This document shows positions 52,702-61,458 of a stretch of 64,000 bases of DNA, in pieces (within the stretch, counting starts at the first letter, position 1; each line of letters opens with the position of its first letter). The position numbers and the translations under genes were made by a program. The DNA is from Mycobacterium sp. OAS707 (GTDB lineage Bacteria; Actinomycetota; Actinomycetes; Mycobacteriales; Mycobacteriaceae), in NCBI RefSeq assembly GCF_014873705.1, contig NZ_JADBDS010000007.1, positions 1 through 64,000 on the forward strand, written 5' to 3'. The notes under the pieces are model-generated. The model made no database searches and was not told the origin of the DNA. It was given only the letters and a program-made list of their open reading frames with translations.

Positions 52702-53393
52702 CAGGGCGGTGTTTCACGCAACACATAACCCACCCCGCGCACGGTGTGGATCAGTCGCGGCTCTCCTTCGGCTTCGGTCTTGCGGCGTAGATATCCGACG
52801 TACACCTCGAGAGCATTGCCGGACGTCGGGAAGTCGAACCCCCACACTTCCTCGAGGATGCGACTGCGGGTGAGCACCCGCCGAGGATTGGCGATCAGCA
52901 TTTCCAGGAGCGCGAACTCGGTGCGGGTCAGGCTGATCGGCCGGTCGCCGCGGGTGACCTCGCGGGTCACCGGGTCCAGCGACAGGTCGGAGAACGTCAG
53001 CGCAGGCGATTCGGCGCCGTCGTCGGGCGTCCTTCTCCGCAGCAGCGCGCGCATCCGCGCCAGCAGTTCTTCGAGTGCGAACGGCTTGGGCAGGTAGTCG
53101 TCGGCGCCGGCGTCCAGCCCGGCGACCCGCTCGGATACCGAGTCGCGGGCCGTCAGCACGAGGATCGGCAGGTCGTCGCCGGTGGAGCGAAGCTGACGGC
53201 ATACCTCGAGGCCGTCCAGCCTCGGCATCATCACGTCGAGTACGAGGGCATCGGGCCGGTCGTTCGCGATCGCGTCGAGAGCTTCGCGGCCGTCCTGCGC
53301 CAGCTCGACCGAATATCCGTTGAACGATAGCGACCGGCGCAGGGATTCGCGCACAGCGCGATCGTCGTCAACGACAAGTATGCGCACAGCCAC
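52701..53393 (-). CDS. mprA: Response regulator MprA (OmpR family)
   Basis: 230-aa regulator: receiver domain with acidic pocket D9-D11, phospho-acceptor D53 (VLDVMMP) and K103-type lysine (LPKPFALEELL); winged-helix DNA-binding domain from about 130 (RVLTRSRILEEVWGFDF, VHTVRGVGYVLR). Controls its own operon, pepD and sigE/sigB in mycobacteria. Candidate binding repeats lie at 53409-53426. GTG start at 53393 (plus-strand CAC at 53391-53393) gives the canonical MAVRILVVDDD. Confidence 0.96.
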   Translation of the reverse strand: MAVRILVVDDDRAVRESLRRSLSFNGYSVELAQDGREALDAIANDRPDALVLDVMMPRLDGLEVCRQLRSTGDDLPILVLTARDSVSERVAGLDAGADDYLPKPFALEELLARMRALLRRRTPDDGAESPALTFSDLSLDPVTREVTRGDRPISLTRTEFALLEMLIANPRRVLTRSRILEEVWGFDFPTSGNALEVYVGYLRRKTEAEGEPRLIHTVRGVGYVLRETPP

Positions 53394-53408
53394 AGTGTCT
53401 ATCGATCA

Positions 53409-53426
53409 CCTGAGACTGTGCTGAGA
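53409..53426 (-). promoter_or_regulatory. Candidate MprA box (direct repeats)
   Basis: On the - strand, TCTCAGC and TCTCAGG occur with an 11-bp period, 16 bp upstream of the mprA start and downstream of rpmF. Paired direct repeats of about one helical turn are what OmpR-type regulators bind, and TCTCAG-like repeats match the published MprA box as recalled. A single TCTCAGC also lies ahead of pepD (- strand, about 51162). Autoregulation is inferred. Confidence 0.6.
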
Positions 53427-53448
53427 GACGCGCCCCAGCGCGGCCGGG

Positions 53449-53622
53449 TCAGCGGCGGTCGAGATCGATGAGGCCGAGACGGGCGGCCTTCAGCAGGCGC
53501 CGCGGCACCTTGTGCTGCTGACCCGCGACGGTCACGTTCACCAGGTCGGTACGGGTGGCTTTCCACTGCGCGCGCCGGCTACGGGTGTTCGCGCGCGACA
53601 TCCTGCGCTTGGGCACAGCCAT
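53449..53622 (-). CDS. rpmF: 50S ribosomal protein L32 (cysteine-free form)
   Basis: 57-aa L32: MAVPKRRMSRANTRSRRAQW at the N-terminus and QQHKVPRRLLKAARLGLIDLDRR at the C-terminus. It has no cysteine, so it lacks the zinc-binding CxxC...CxxC of zinc-type L32, like the Rv0979A form I recall. Located upstream of and in line with mprA (55 bp). Too short to be called by length-limited gene finders. ATG at 53622 with GAGAGC upstream. Confidence 0.93.
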   Translation of the reverse strand: MAVPKRRMSRANTRSRRAQWKATRTDLVNVTVAGQQHKVPRRLLKAARLGLIDLDRR

Positions 53623-53763
53623 GATCGAGCTCTCCTTTTATAAGGGGTCCTGAAATGCGCGCCACGCGTGGTCCGGCATCGCAATTGCCCTTCAGGATAG
53701 CCCGTGGCCTGCATAGGCTCCAAAACAAGGGACGACCTTGACGCGATACCGCCGGTAACCGCT

Positions 53764-53779
53764 AACCTACCGGTTGGTT
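53764..53779. promoter_or_regulatory. TetR-type operator ahead of the acyl-CoA operon
   Basis: AACCTACCGGTTGGTT is a near-perfect 16-bp palindrome (14 of 16 positions) centred 38 bp before the GTG of the DUF1446 gene. Its form and position fit a TetR/FadR-type repressor site that releases DNA on acyl-CoA binding. The cognate regulator gene is not in the window. Confidence 0.6.
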
Positions 53780-53809
53780 GGGCGTGCTCGGCGGCGAAAG
53801 GAAGACTGC

Positions 53810-55516
53810 GTGGCTTCTGCTCCTGGTCCGGTGCGCATCGGCAACTGCTCGGGCTTCTACGGCGACCGGCTGGCGGCCATGCGGGAGATGCTCACAGGCG
53901 GTGAACTGGACTATCTGACCGGCGACTACCTGGCCGAGCTGACCATGCTGATCCTGGCCCGCGACCGCGCCCGCTCCCCCGAGCGCGGTTACGCCAAGAC
54001 GTTCCTGAGGCAACTCGAGGACTGCCTCGGCCCGGCCCTCGACAAGGGCGTGCGAATCGTCGCCAACGCTGGCGGGCTGAACCCGGCGGGTCTGGCAGGC
54101 GCGGTGCGGACGCTGGCCGACCGGCTCGGCCTGACAGTGAACGTCGCGCATGTCGAGGGCGACGACCTCGTGGGGCGGTCTGAGGAGTTGGGTTTCGGTT
54201 CGGTCTTGGCGGCCAACGCCTACCTCGGTGCGTGGGGCATCGCCGAGTGCCTGCGCGGCGGCGCCGACGTGGTGGTGACCGGTCGCGTGACCGACGCATC
54301 GGTGATCGTCGGGCCGGCCGCGGCGCACTTCGGCTGGGAGCGGACGAACTACGACGCGCTGGCGGGTGCGGTGGCCGCGGGCCACGTCATCGAATGCGGT
54401 GCGCAGGCCACCGGCGGCAACTACGCCTTCTTCACCGAACTGGCCGACCTGACGCATCCCGGCTTCCCGCTCGCCGAGATCAGTGCCGACGGCTCGTCGG
54501 TGATCACCAAGCATCCCGGCACGGGCGGGGCCGTCACGGTCGGCACGGTCACCGCGCAGCTGCTGTACGAGATCGGCGGTGCGCGATACGCCAATCCCGA
54601 CGTGACGCTGCGCGTCGACACCATCGAGCTGTCCGACGACGGACCCGACCGGGTGCGGATCAGCGGAGTCAAGGGTGAACCGCCGCCGCCGACCCTGAAA
54701 GTGTCGCTCAACAGCATCGGCGGATTCCGCAACGAAATGGCGCTGGTGCTCACGGGTTTGGACATCGAGGCCAAGGCCGAACTCGTACGCAGGCAACTGG
54801 AAACCAGCCTGACGGTCAAGCCCGCCGAGATGGAGTGGACACTGGCCCGCACCGACCACACCGACGCGGACACCGAGGAAGCCGCCAGCGCGCTGCTGCG
54901 CTGTGTTGTCCGCGATCCCGATCCGGCTACCGTCGGACGCCAATTCTCCTCGGCAGCAGTCGAACTCGCGCTCGCCAGTTATCCAGGGTTCACCAGCACA
55001 TCACCGCCGGGCGACGGTCAGGTGTACGGCGTGTTCACGCCCGGCTATGTGGAGGCCGCCAAGGTGCCGCATGTCGCCGTACACGCCGACGGTTCCCGCG
55101 TCGACATCGCAACGGCGGCCCAGACGCTTGCGCTCGCACCGGTCCCGCCGTTCGCCCTACCCGAGCCATTGCCATTCGGCGAGACGCGGCGGGTGCCGCT
55201 CGGCGTGATCGCAGGCGCGCGCAGCGGCGACAAGGGCGGTTCCGCCAACGTCGGGCTGTGGGTCCGCGCCGAGGATCACTGGCGGTGGCTGGCACACACG
55301 CTGACCGTCGACAAGCTCCGCGAATTGCTGCCCGAGACAGCCGATTTAGCCGTCACTCGTCATCTGCTGCCGAACATGTGGGCCGTTAACTTCGTCATCG
55401 ACGGCATCCTCGGCAAGGGTGTCGCGTATCAGGCGCGGTTCGACCCCCAGGCCAAGGGGCTCGGCGAGTGGCTGCGCAGCCGGCACATCGACATCCCCGA
55501 GGAGTTCTTGGCGTGA
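53810..55516 (+). CDS. AtuA-like DUF1446 acyl-CoA utilisation protein
   Basis: 568-aa protein of the acyclic terpene utilisation AtuA family: large DUF1446 domain (about 8-440; RIGNCSGFYGDRL, GADVVVTGRVTDASVIVGPAA) and a C-terminal ferredoxin-fold AtuA domain (about 465-560; GARSGDKGGSANVGLWV). AtuA is part of atu operons for geranyl-/citronellyl-CoA breakdown in Pseudomonas, though its reaction is unknown. GTG at 53810 with AAGGAAG upstream. First gene of the operon; GTGA overlap with fadE13. Rv0976c by synteny. Confidence 0.88.
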   Translation: MASAPGPVRIGNCSGFYGDRLAAMREMLTGGELDYLTGDYLAELTMLILARDRARSPERGYAKTFLRQLEDCLGPALDKGVRIVANAGGLNPAGLAGAVRTLADRLGLTVNVAHVEGDDLVGRSEELGFGSVLAANAYLGAWGIAECLRGGADVVVTGRVTDASVIVGPAAAHFGWERTNYDALAGAVAAGHVIECGAQATGGNYAFFTELADLTHPGFPLAEISADGSSVITKHPGTGGAVTVGTVTAQLLYEIGGARYANPDVTLRVDTIELSDDGPDRVRISGVKGEPPPPTLKVSLNSIGGFRNEMALVLTGLDIEAKAELVRRQLETSLTVKPAEMEWTLARTDHTDADTEEAASALLRCVVRDPDPATVGRQFSSAAVELALASYPGFTSTSPPGDGQVYGVFTPGYVEAAKVPHVAVHADGSRVDIATAAQTLALAPVPPFALPEPLPFGETRRVPLGVIAGARSGDKGGSANVGLWVRAEDHWRWLAHTLTVDKLRELLPETADLAVTRHLLPNMWAVNFVIDGILGKGVAYQARFDPQAKGLGEWLRSRHIDIPEEFLA

Positions 55517-56679
55517 GCACAGACATCTGGCACACCCCCGAACGCGAGCAGTTGCGAAAAACGGTGCGCGCCTTCGCCGAACGTGAGGTGCTGCCACACG
55601 TCGACGAATGGGAGCGCAGTGGGCTACTGCCGCGCGACCTACACCGCAAGGCAGGCGAGGCGGGGTTGCTCGGCGCCGGCCTGCCCGAAGCGGTTGGCGG
55701 TGGTGGCGGCGACGGCGCCGATGCGGTGATCATCTGCGAGGAAATGCACTACGCCGGTTCGCCCGGCGGGGTGTTCGCTTCGCTGTTCACTTGCGGCATC
55801 GCGGTGCCACACATGATTGCCTCCGGAGATCAGCGGCTGATCGACACGTATGTGCGGCCGACGCTACGCGGAGAGAAGATCGGCAGCCTTGCCATCACCG
55901 AACCCGGCGGCGGCTCCGACGTCGGACACCTGACCACGCGGGCGGTTCGCGACGGCTCCGGAAATGGGGACTACATCGTCAACGGCGCCAAGACCTACAT
56001 CACCTCCGGCGTGCGCGCAGATTATGTCGTGACGGCGGCGCGCACCGGCGGCCCTGGCGCCGCGGGTGTTTCGCTGATCGTCGTCGAGGCGGGCACACCA
56101 GGCTTCGAGGTCAGCCGCAAGCTCGACAAAATGGGTTGGCGGTCGTCGGATACGGCCGAGCTGACCTATACCGATGTCCGAGTGCCCGCCGCCAACCTGA
56201 TCGGCAGCGAGAACTCCGGATTCGCACAGATCGCGGCGGCGTTCGTATCCGAGCGTGTCGGCCTTGCCGCACAAGCGTATTCGAGTGCACAGCGCTGTCT
56301 TGACCTCACCGTGGAGTGGTGTCGCAACAGGGAGACTTTCGGCAGGCCGCTGATCTCGCGTCAGCAAGTGCAGAACACGCTGGCCGAGATGGCAAGGCGC
56401 ATCGACGTCGCGCGGGTCTACACGCACCACTTGGTCGAGCGGCAGTTGGCCGGCGAGACGGAAAACCTGATCCCGCACGTGTGCTTCGCGAAGAACACCG
56501 CCGTCGAGGCGGGCGAATGGGTCGCGAACCAGGCTGTGCAGCTGTTCGGCGGCATGGGCTACATGACCGAGTCCGAGGTCGAACGCCAGTACCGCGATAT
56601 GCGGATCCTCGGCATCGGCGGCGGCACCACCGAAATCCTCACCGCACTTGCGGCCAAGACGTTGGGATTCCAGTCATGA
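55513..56679 (+). CDS. fadE13: Acyl-CoA dehydrogenase FadE13
   Basis: 388-aa FAD-dependent acyl-CoA dehydrogenase, oxidising acyl-CoA to 2-enoyl-CoA. Motifs: ITEPGGGSDV near residue 136, KTYITSGVRADYVVTAARTGG, and the C-terminal AVQLFGGMGYMTESEVERQYRDMRI with the catalytic region and IGGGTTEI. Overlaps both neighbours (GTGA with the DUF1446 gene, ATGA with accD2). Chain specificity, probably branched acyl-CoA given the carboxylase partners, is inferred. Confidence 0.93.
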   Translation: MSTDIWHTPEREQLRKTVRAFAEREVLPHVDEWERSGLLPRDLHRKAGEAGLLGAGLPEAVGGGGGDGADAVIICEEMHYAGSPGGVFASLFTCGIAVPHMIASGDQRLIDTYVRPTLRGEKIGSLAITEPGGGSDVGHLTTRAVRDGSGNGDYIVNGAKTYITSGVRADYVVTAARTGGPGAAGVSLIVVEAGTPGFEVSRKLDKMGWRSSDTAELTYTDVRVPAANLIGSENSGFAQIAAAFVSERVGLAAQAYSSAQRCLDLTVEWCRNRETFGRPLISRQQVQNTLAEMARRIDVARVYTHHLVERQLAGETENLIPHVCFAKNTAVEAGEWVANQAVQLFGGMGYMTESEVERQYRDMRILGIGGGTTEILTALAAKTLGFQS

Positions 56680-58271
56680 CCGCTCTCCGTTCGACGATCG
56701 ACGCCGCGTCACCGGCCCATGCCGAGGCCGCGGCGGCGATGACCACCAAGCTCGCCGACATCGACGCCGAGCACACCAAGGCACTGGCCGGCGGCGGCGA
56801 GAAGTACGTCCAGCGTCATCACGAGCGCGGCAAGATGACCGCGCGCGAACGCATCGAGATGCTGCTCGACCCCGATTCGCCGTTCCTGGAACTGAGTCCG
56901 CTGGCCGCGTGGGGTACCGCCTTCAACGTCGGCGCCAGCATCGTGGTCGGCATCGGCGCGATCGAGGGCGTTGAATGCCTGGTCGTCGCCAACGACCCGA
57001 CCGTCAAGGGCGGCACCAGCAACCCCTGGACGTTGAAGAAGATCCTGCGGGCCAACCAGATTGCAATGCAGAACCGGTTACCGGTGGTGTCACTGGTCGA
57101 ATCCGGCGGCGCCGACCTGCCAACACAGAAGGAGATCTTCATCCCGGGCGGTCAGATGTTCCGCGATCTGACGCGGCTGTCCGCTGCGGGTATCCCGACC
57201 ATCGCGCTGGTGTTCGGCAACTCGACAGCGGGTGGCGCCTACATCCCCGGCATGTCCGACCACGTCGTGATGATCAAGGAACGCTCGAAGGTGTTCCTCG
57301 CCGGACCCCCGCTGGTGAAGATGGCGACCGGCGAGGAGTCTGATGACGAATCGCTTGGCGGGGCCGAAATGCACGCCAGGACTTCGGGTCTGGCCGACTA
57401 TTTCGCGGTCGACGAACTCGATGCCATCCGCATCGGGCGGCGCATCGTCGCCCGGCTCAACTGGCGTAAGCAGGGCCCCGCTCCCGGCCCGGTGACCGAG
57501 CCGCTGTTCGACGCCGAGGAACTGCTCGGCATCGTTCCCTCCGATCTGCGCATCCCGTTCGATCCTCGCGACGTCATCGCCCGCGTGGTGGACGGCTCGG
57601 GATTCGACGAGTTCAAGCCGCTGTACGGGTCGTCGCTGGTGACGGGGTGGGCGACGCTCTACGGCTATCCGATCGGCATCCTCGCCAACCACCGCGGCGT
57701 GCTGTTCAGTGAGGAGTCCCAAAAGGCCACCCAGTTCATCGAATTGGCCAACCGCTCCGACACACCACTGTTGTTCCTGCACAACACCACCGGCTACATG
57801 GTCGGCAAGCAGTACGAGGAAGGCGGGATGATCAAGCACGGCTCGATGATGATCAACGCCGTGTCGAATTCGACCGTCCCGCACATTTCGCTGCTGATCG
57901 GCGCCTCCTACGGCGCCGGCCACTACGGCATGTGCGGTCGCGCCTACGATCCACGTTTCCTGTTCGCCTGGCCGAGCGCGAAGTCCGCCGTGATGGGCGG
58001 CGCTCAGCTCGCCGGGGTGCTGTCGATCGTCAGCCGCGCCGCCGCCGAGGCCCGCGGCCAGCAAGTCGACGAGAACGCCGACGCGGCGATGCGCGCGGCG
58101 GTCGAAGGACAGATCGAGGCCGAATCGCTGCCCATGGTGCTGTCCGGGATGCTGTACGACGACGGCATCATCGATCCTCGCGATACCCGCACCGTGTTGG
58201 GAATGTGCTTGTCTGCCATCGCCAATGGCCCGATCAAGGGGACGTCGAACTTCGGCGTCTTCCGGATGTGA
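56676..58271 (+). CDS. accD2: Acyl-CoA carboxylase beta subunit AccD2
   Basis: 531-aa carboxyltransferase (methylcrotonyl/geranyl-CoA carboxylase-like) with two ClpP-fold halves: ARERIEMLLDPDSPFLELS, the oxyanion motif LVESGGADLPTQ, GNSTAGGAYIPGMSDHVVMI, NTTGYMVGKQYEEGGMIKHG and GASYGAGHYGMCGRAYDPRFLF. It transfers CO2 from the biotin of AccA2 to a 3-methyl-2-enoyl-CoA or similar. ATG overlaps the fadE13 stop. Separated from accA2 by 79 bp carrying a long hairpin. Confidence 0.95.
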   Translation: MTALRSTIDAASPAHAEAAAAMTTKLADIDAEHTKALAGGGEKYVQRHHERGKMTARERIEMLLDPDSPFLELSPLAAWGTAFNVGASIVVGIGAIEGVECLVVANDPTVKGGTSNPWTLKKILRANQIAMQNRLPVVSLVESGGADLPTQKEIFIPGGQMFRDLTRLSAAGIPTIALVFGNSTAGGAYIPGMSDHVVMIKERSKVFLAGPPLVKMATGEESDDESLGGAEMHARTSGLADYFAVDELDAIRIGRRIVARLNWRKQGPAPGPVTEPLFDAEELLGIVPSDLRIPFDPRDVIARVVDGSGFDEFKPLYGSSLVTGWATLYGYPIGILANHRGVLFSEESQKATQFIELANRSDTPLLFLHNTTGYMVGKQYEEGGMIKHGSMMINAVSNSTVPHISLLIGASYGAGHYGMCGRAYDPRFLFAWPSAKSAVMGGAQLAGVLSIVSRAAAEARGQQVDENADAAMRAAVEGQIEAESLPMVLSGMLYDDGIIDPRDTRTVLGMCLSAIANGPIKGTSNFGVFRM

Positions 58272-58290
58272 GCCCCATGAATCACGCGAC

Positions 58291-58333
58291 TTGTGTGCGT
58301 TTGGGAGCGGTGAGCGCTCCTGAACGCACACAA
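58291..58333. other. Long hairpin between accD2 and accA2
   Basis: Inverted repeat with arms TTGTGTGCGTT (58291-58301) and AACGCACACAA (58323-58333), a TG/TG step that pairs as G-U wobbles, and inner arms GGAGCG (58304-58309) / CGCTCC (58315-58320) around a GTGAG loop. Together a continuous 19-bp stem with a 5-nt loop. No U-tract follows, so a simple terminator is unlikely; it could set the accD2:accA2 ratio, be an RNase site, or be a dispersed palindromic element. Confidence 0.85.
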
Positions 58334-58350
58334 ATCACCGAGGGAAGCCG

Positions 58351-60288
58351 ATGATCACACGAGTACTGGTCGCCAACCGCGGCGAGATCGCCAGGCGGGT
58401 GTTCGACACCTGCCGACGGCTCGGCATCGGCACCGTTGCGGTCTACACCGATCCCGACGCGGCGTCGCCACACGTCGCGGAGGCTGACGCCGCGGTGCGA
58501 CTCGAGGGCCGCAACGGCTACCTGGATGCCGGGCAGCTGATCGCCGCGGCACGCGCCGCAGGGGCCGACGCCATCCATCCGGGATACGGATTCCTCTCGG
58601 AGAACGCCGAATTCGCTGCCGCCGTGATTGAAGCGGACCTGACGTGGATCGGCCCACCGGTGGCCGCGGTCGCCGCGATGGGCTCCAAGATCGAGGCCAA
58701 GAAAATGATGGCCGCGGCAGGCGTGCCGGTGCTCGACGAACTCGACCCCGAGACCGTCACCGCCGACCAGCTGCCTGTGCTCATCAAGGCGTCGGCAGGC
58801 GGTGGCGGCCGTGGCATGAGGGTGGTGCGCGAACTATCGGAGTTGGCGGGACAAGTGGAGGCTGCGCGCCGCGAGGCGCAGTCCGCGTTCGGCGATCCGA
58901 CCGTGTTCTGCGAGCGCTACCTGGCCACCGGCCACCACGTCGAGGTCCAGGTGCTCGCCGATCAACACGGCACGGTGTGGGCGGTCGGCGAACGCGAATG
59001 CTCGATTCAACGCCGCCACCAGAAGATCATCGAAGAGGCGCCCTCGCCTCTGGTCGAACGCACACCCGCAATGCGCGCCAAGCTCTTCGACGCGGCCAGG
59101 CTGGCGGCCTCCGCGATCGGCTACACCGGTGCGGGAACCGTCGAGTTCATGGCCGACGACCGTGGAGACTTCTTCTTCCTCGAGATGAACACCAGGCTGC
59201 AGGTCGAGCACCCCGTCACCGAGGAGACCACCGGGCTCGACCTCGTCGAGTTGCAGCTGCAGGTCGCCGACGGCGGTCGGCTCGAACCGGAACCACCAGC
59301 GTCACAAGGGTATTCGATCGAGGCCCGGCTCTACGCCGAGGACCCGGCCAAGAATTGGCAGCCGCAGGCGGGTCCGGTACACCACTTCGCGGTGCCCGCG
59401 AACGTGCGTCTGGACACCGGCATCGTCGACGGGTCCGTCGTTTCGGTGTTCTATGACCCGATGATCGCCAAGGTCATCTCATGCGCCCCGAACCGCCGCC
59501 AGGCGGCGGGCGTGCTGGCCGACGCGCTGGCCCGCACCCGCATCCACGGGGTCCGCACCAACCGCGATCTGCTGGTGAATGTGCTGCGGCACCCGGCTTT
59601 CCTCGACGGCGCCACGGACACCGCGTTCTTCGACACCCACGGCCTTGCCGAATTGGCCGCGTCGCTGGCCGACGCCCGGGCTGTCGAACTCTCCGCGCTG
59701 GCCGCTGCGCTCGCCGATGCCGCGCAAAACCGCCAAGGCGCAAAGGTATTCACCGCAGCACCCAGTGGTTGGCGCAATCTCGCGTCGGGCTACCAGAACA
59801 AGTCCTACAGCGACAATGCCGGAAACACGCACGAGGTGCGGTACAGATTCACCCGCACCGGTGTGGAGTTGCCCTGCCATGACAACGTGGGCCTGGTCAC
59901 CGCGCAGCCCGGCCGGGTGGTGCTCTGCGTCGACGGGGTGGACCGCGCGTTCGACGTGGCCCGCTACGGCGCCGACGTCTTCGTCGACTCACCTCTCGGC
60001 CCAGTGCAACTCGTTGCGCTGCCCCGCTTCCCGGATCCCGACGCCGCCGTTGCGCAGGGGTCATTGCTCGCGCCCATGCCGGGTTCGGTGCTGCGCATCG
60101 GTGCAGCGGTGGGCGACGCCGTCACGGCCGGCCAACCGCTGATCTGGCTCGAGGCGATGAAGATGGAGCACACGGTGACCGCCCCAAACGATGGCGTGCT
60201 CGCCGAACTCAATGTCGAGACCGGCCAGCAGGTCGAAGTCGGCGCCGTACTCGCCCGAGTGGACAACCCCCAAGGAGACGCACCATGA
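58351..60288 (+). CDS. accA2: Acyl-CoA carboxylase alpha subunit (biotin carboxylase + BCCP) AccA2
   Basis: 645-aa subunit: biotin carboxylase domain (1-445; IKASAGGGGRGMRVVRE ATP-grasp loop, GTVEFMADDRGDFFFLEMNTRLQVEHPVTE) , a connecting region, and a C-terminal biotinyl domain with the acceptor K604 in LEAMKMEH. It carboxylates its own biotin with bicarbonate and ATP, then passes CO2 to AccD2. The last 4 bp overlap the fadE12 ATG (ATGA). Rv0973c by synteny. Confidence 0.96.
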   Translation: MITRVLVANRGEIARRVFDTCRRLGIGTVAVYTDPDAASPHVAEADAAVRLEGRNGYLDAGQLIAAARAAGADAIHPGYGFLSENAEFAAAVIEADLTWIGPPVAAVAAMGSKIEAKKMMAAAGVPVLDELDPETVTADQLPVLIKASAGGGGRGMRVVRELSELAGQVEAARREAQSAFGDPTVFCERYLATGHHVEVQVLADQHGTVWAVGERECSIQRRHQKIIEEAPSPLVERTPAMRAKLFDAARLAASAIGYTGAGTVEFMADDRGDFFFLEMNTRLQVEHPVTEETTGLDLVELQLQVADGGRLEPEPPASQGYSIEARLYAEDPAKNWQPQAGPVHHFAVPANVRLDTGIVDGSVVSVFYDPMIAKVISCAPNRRQAAGVLADALARTRIHGVRTNRDLLVNVLRHPAFLDGATDTAFFDTHGLAELAASLADARAVELSALAAALADAAQNRQGAKVFTAAPSGWRNLASGYQNKSYSDNAGNTHEVRYRFTRTGVELPCHDNVGLVTAQPGRVVLCVDGVDRAFDVARYGADVFVDSPLGPVQLVALPRFPDPDAAVAQGSLLAPMPGSVLRIGAAVGDAVTAGQPLIWLEAMKMEHTVTAPNDGVLAELNVETGQQVEVGAVLARVDNPQGDAP

Positions 60289-61445
60289 CCGGCTTCATCG
60301 AAACCGAAGAGCAGCAGGCGCTGCGCAAGGCCGTCACCGCGATGGCCGCCAACTATGGCCAGGACTACTACCTGGAGAAGTCGCGCGCCGGGCTGCATAC
60401 CGACGAATTGTGGTCCGAGGCAGGCAAACTCGGCTTCATCGGGGTCAACCTGCCCGAGGAGTACGGCGGCGGTGGCGCCGGCATGTACGAGCTCGCGCTG
60501 GTGATGGAGGAGATGTCGGGCGCGGGTTGTCCGCTGCTGATGATGGTGGTCTCCCCCGCCATCAACGGCACCATCATCGCCAAGTTCGGCACCGAGGACC
60601 AGAAAAAGCGGTGGCTGCCGGGGATTGCCGACGGCACGACCACGATGGCGTTCGCCATCACCGAACCCGACGCGGGCAGCAACAGCCACCGCATCACCAC
60701 CACCGCCCGCCGCGACGGCAGCGACTGGATCCTGTCGGGCCAGAAGGTGTTCATCTCCGGCATCGACCAAGCCCAAGCCGTGCTGATCGTCGGGCGCACC
60801 GAGGACCACAAGACGGGCAACCTCAAGCCTGCGCTGTTCATCGTGCCCACCGACACCAAGGGGCTGTCCTGGACCAAGATCGACATGGAGTTGGTCACCC
60901 CGGAAAGCCAGTTCCAGGTGTTCCTCGATGAGGTCCGACTGCCGTCTGACGCGTTGGTCGGTTCCGAGGACGCCGCGATAGCGCAACTGTTCGCAGGGCT
61001 GAACCCGGAGCGAATCATGGGCGCGGCCAGCGCTGTCGGCATGGGCCGGTTCGCGATCAACAAGGCCGTCGACTACGTGAAAACCCGCCAGGTGTGGAAG
61101 ACGCCGATCGGTGCGCACCAGGGTCTGTCGCACCCGTTGGCGCAGAACCACATTGAGATCGAACTCGCCAAGCTGATGATGCAGAAGGCAGCGTCGCTGT
61201 ACGACGCAGGCGACGACGCGGGCGCGGCCGAGGCGGCGAACATGGCCAAGTACGCCGCGGGTGAGGCGTCGGTGCGCGCAGTCGACCAAGCCGTTCAGTC
61301 GCTGGGCGGCAACGGGCTGACCAAGGAATACGGCATCGCGGCGGCGGTGACCGCGTCGAAACTCGCGCGCATCGCTCCGGTCAGCCGTGAGATGGTTCTC
61401 AACTTCGTGGCGCAGACGTCGCTCGGCCTGCCCCGGTCTTACTAG
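60285..61445 (+). CDS. fadE12: Acyl-CoA dehydrogenase FadE12
   Basis: 386-aa acyl-CoA dehydrogenase with FAITEPDAGSNSHRI near residue 122, and C-terminal VQSLGGNGLTKEYGIAA. Differs clearly from FadE13, so the operon holds two dehydrogenases for successive or different acyl-CoA substrates. ATGA overlap with accA2; echA7 starts 13 bp after its stop. Rv0972c by synteny. Confidence 0.93.
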   Translation: MTGFIETEEQQALRKAVTAMAANYGQDYYLEKSRAGLHTDELWSEAGKLGFIGVNLPEEYGGGGAGMYELALVMEEMSGAGCPLLMMVVSPAINGTIIAKFGTEDQKKRWLPGIADGTTTMAFAITEPDAGSNSHRITTTARRDGSDWILSGQKVFISGIDQAQAVLIVGRTEDHKTGNLKPALFIVPTDTKGLSWTKIDMELVTPESQFQVFLDEVRLPSDALVGSEDAAIAQLFAGLNPERIMGAASAVGMGRFAINKAVDYVKTRQVWKTPIGAHQGLSHPLAQNHIEIELAKLMMQKAASLYDAGDDAGAAEAANMAKYAAGEASVRAVDQAVQSLGGNGLTKEYGIAAAVTASKLARIAPVSREMVLNFVAQTSLGLPRSY

Positions 61446-61458
61446 GGGCTCAGCCACA

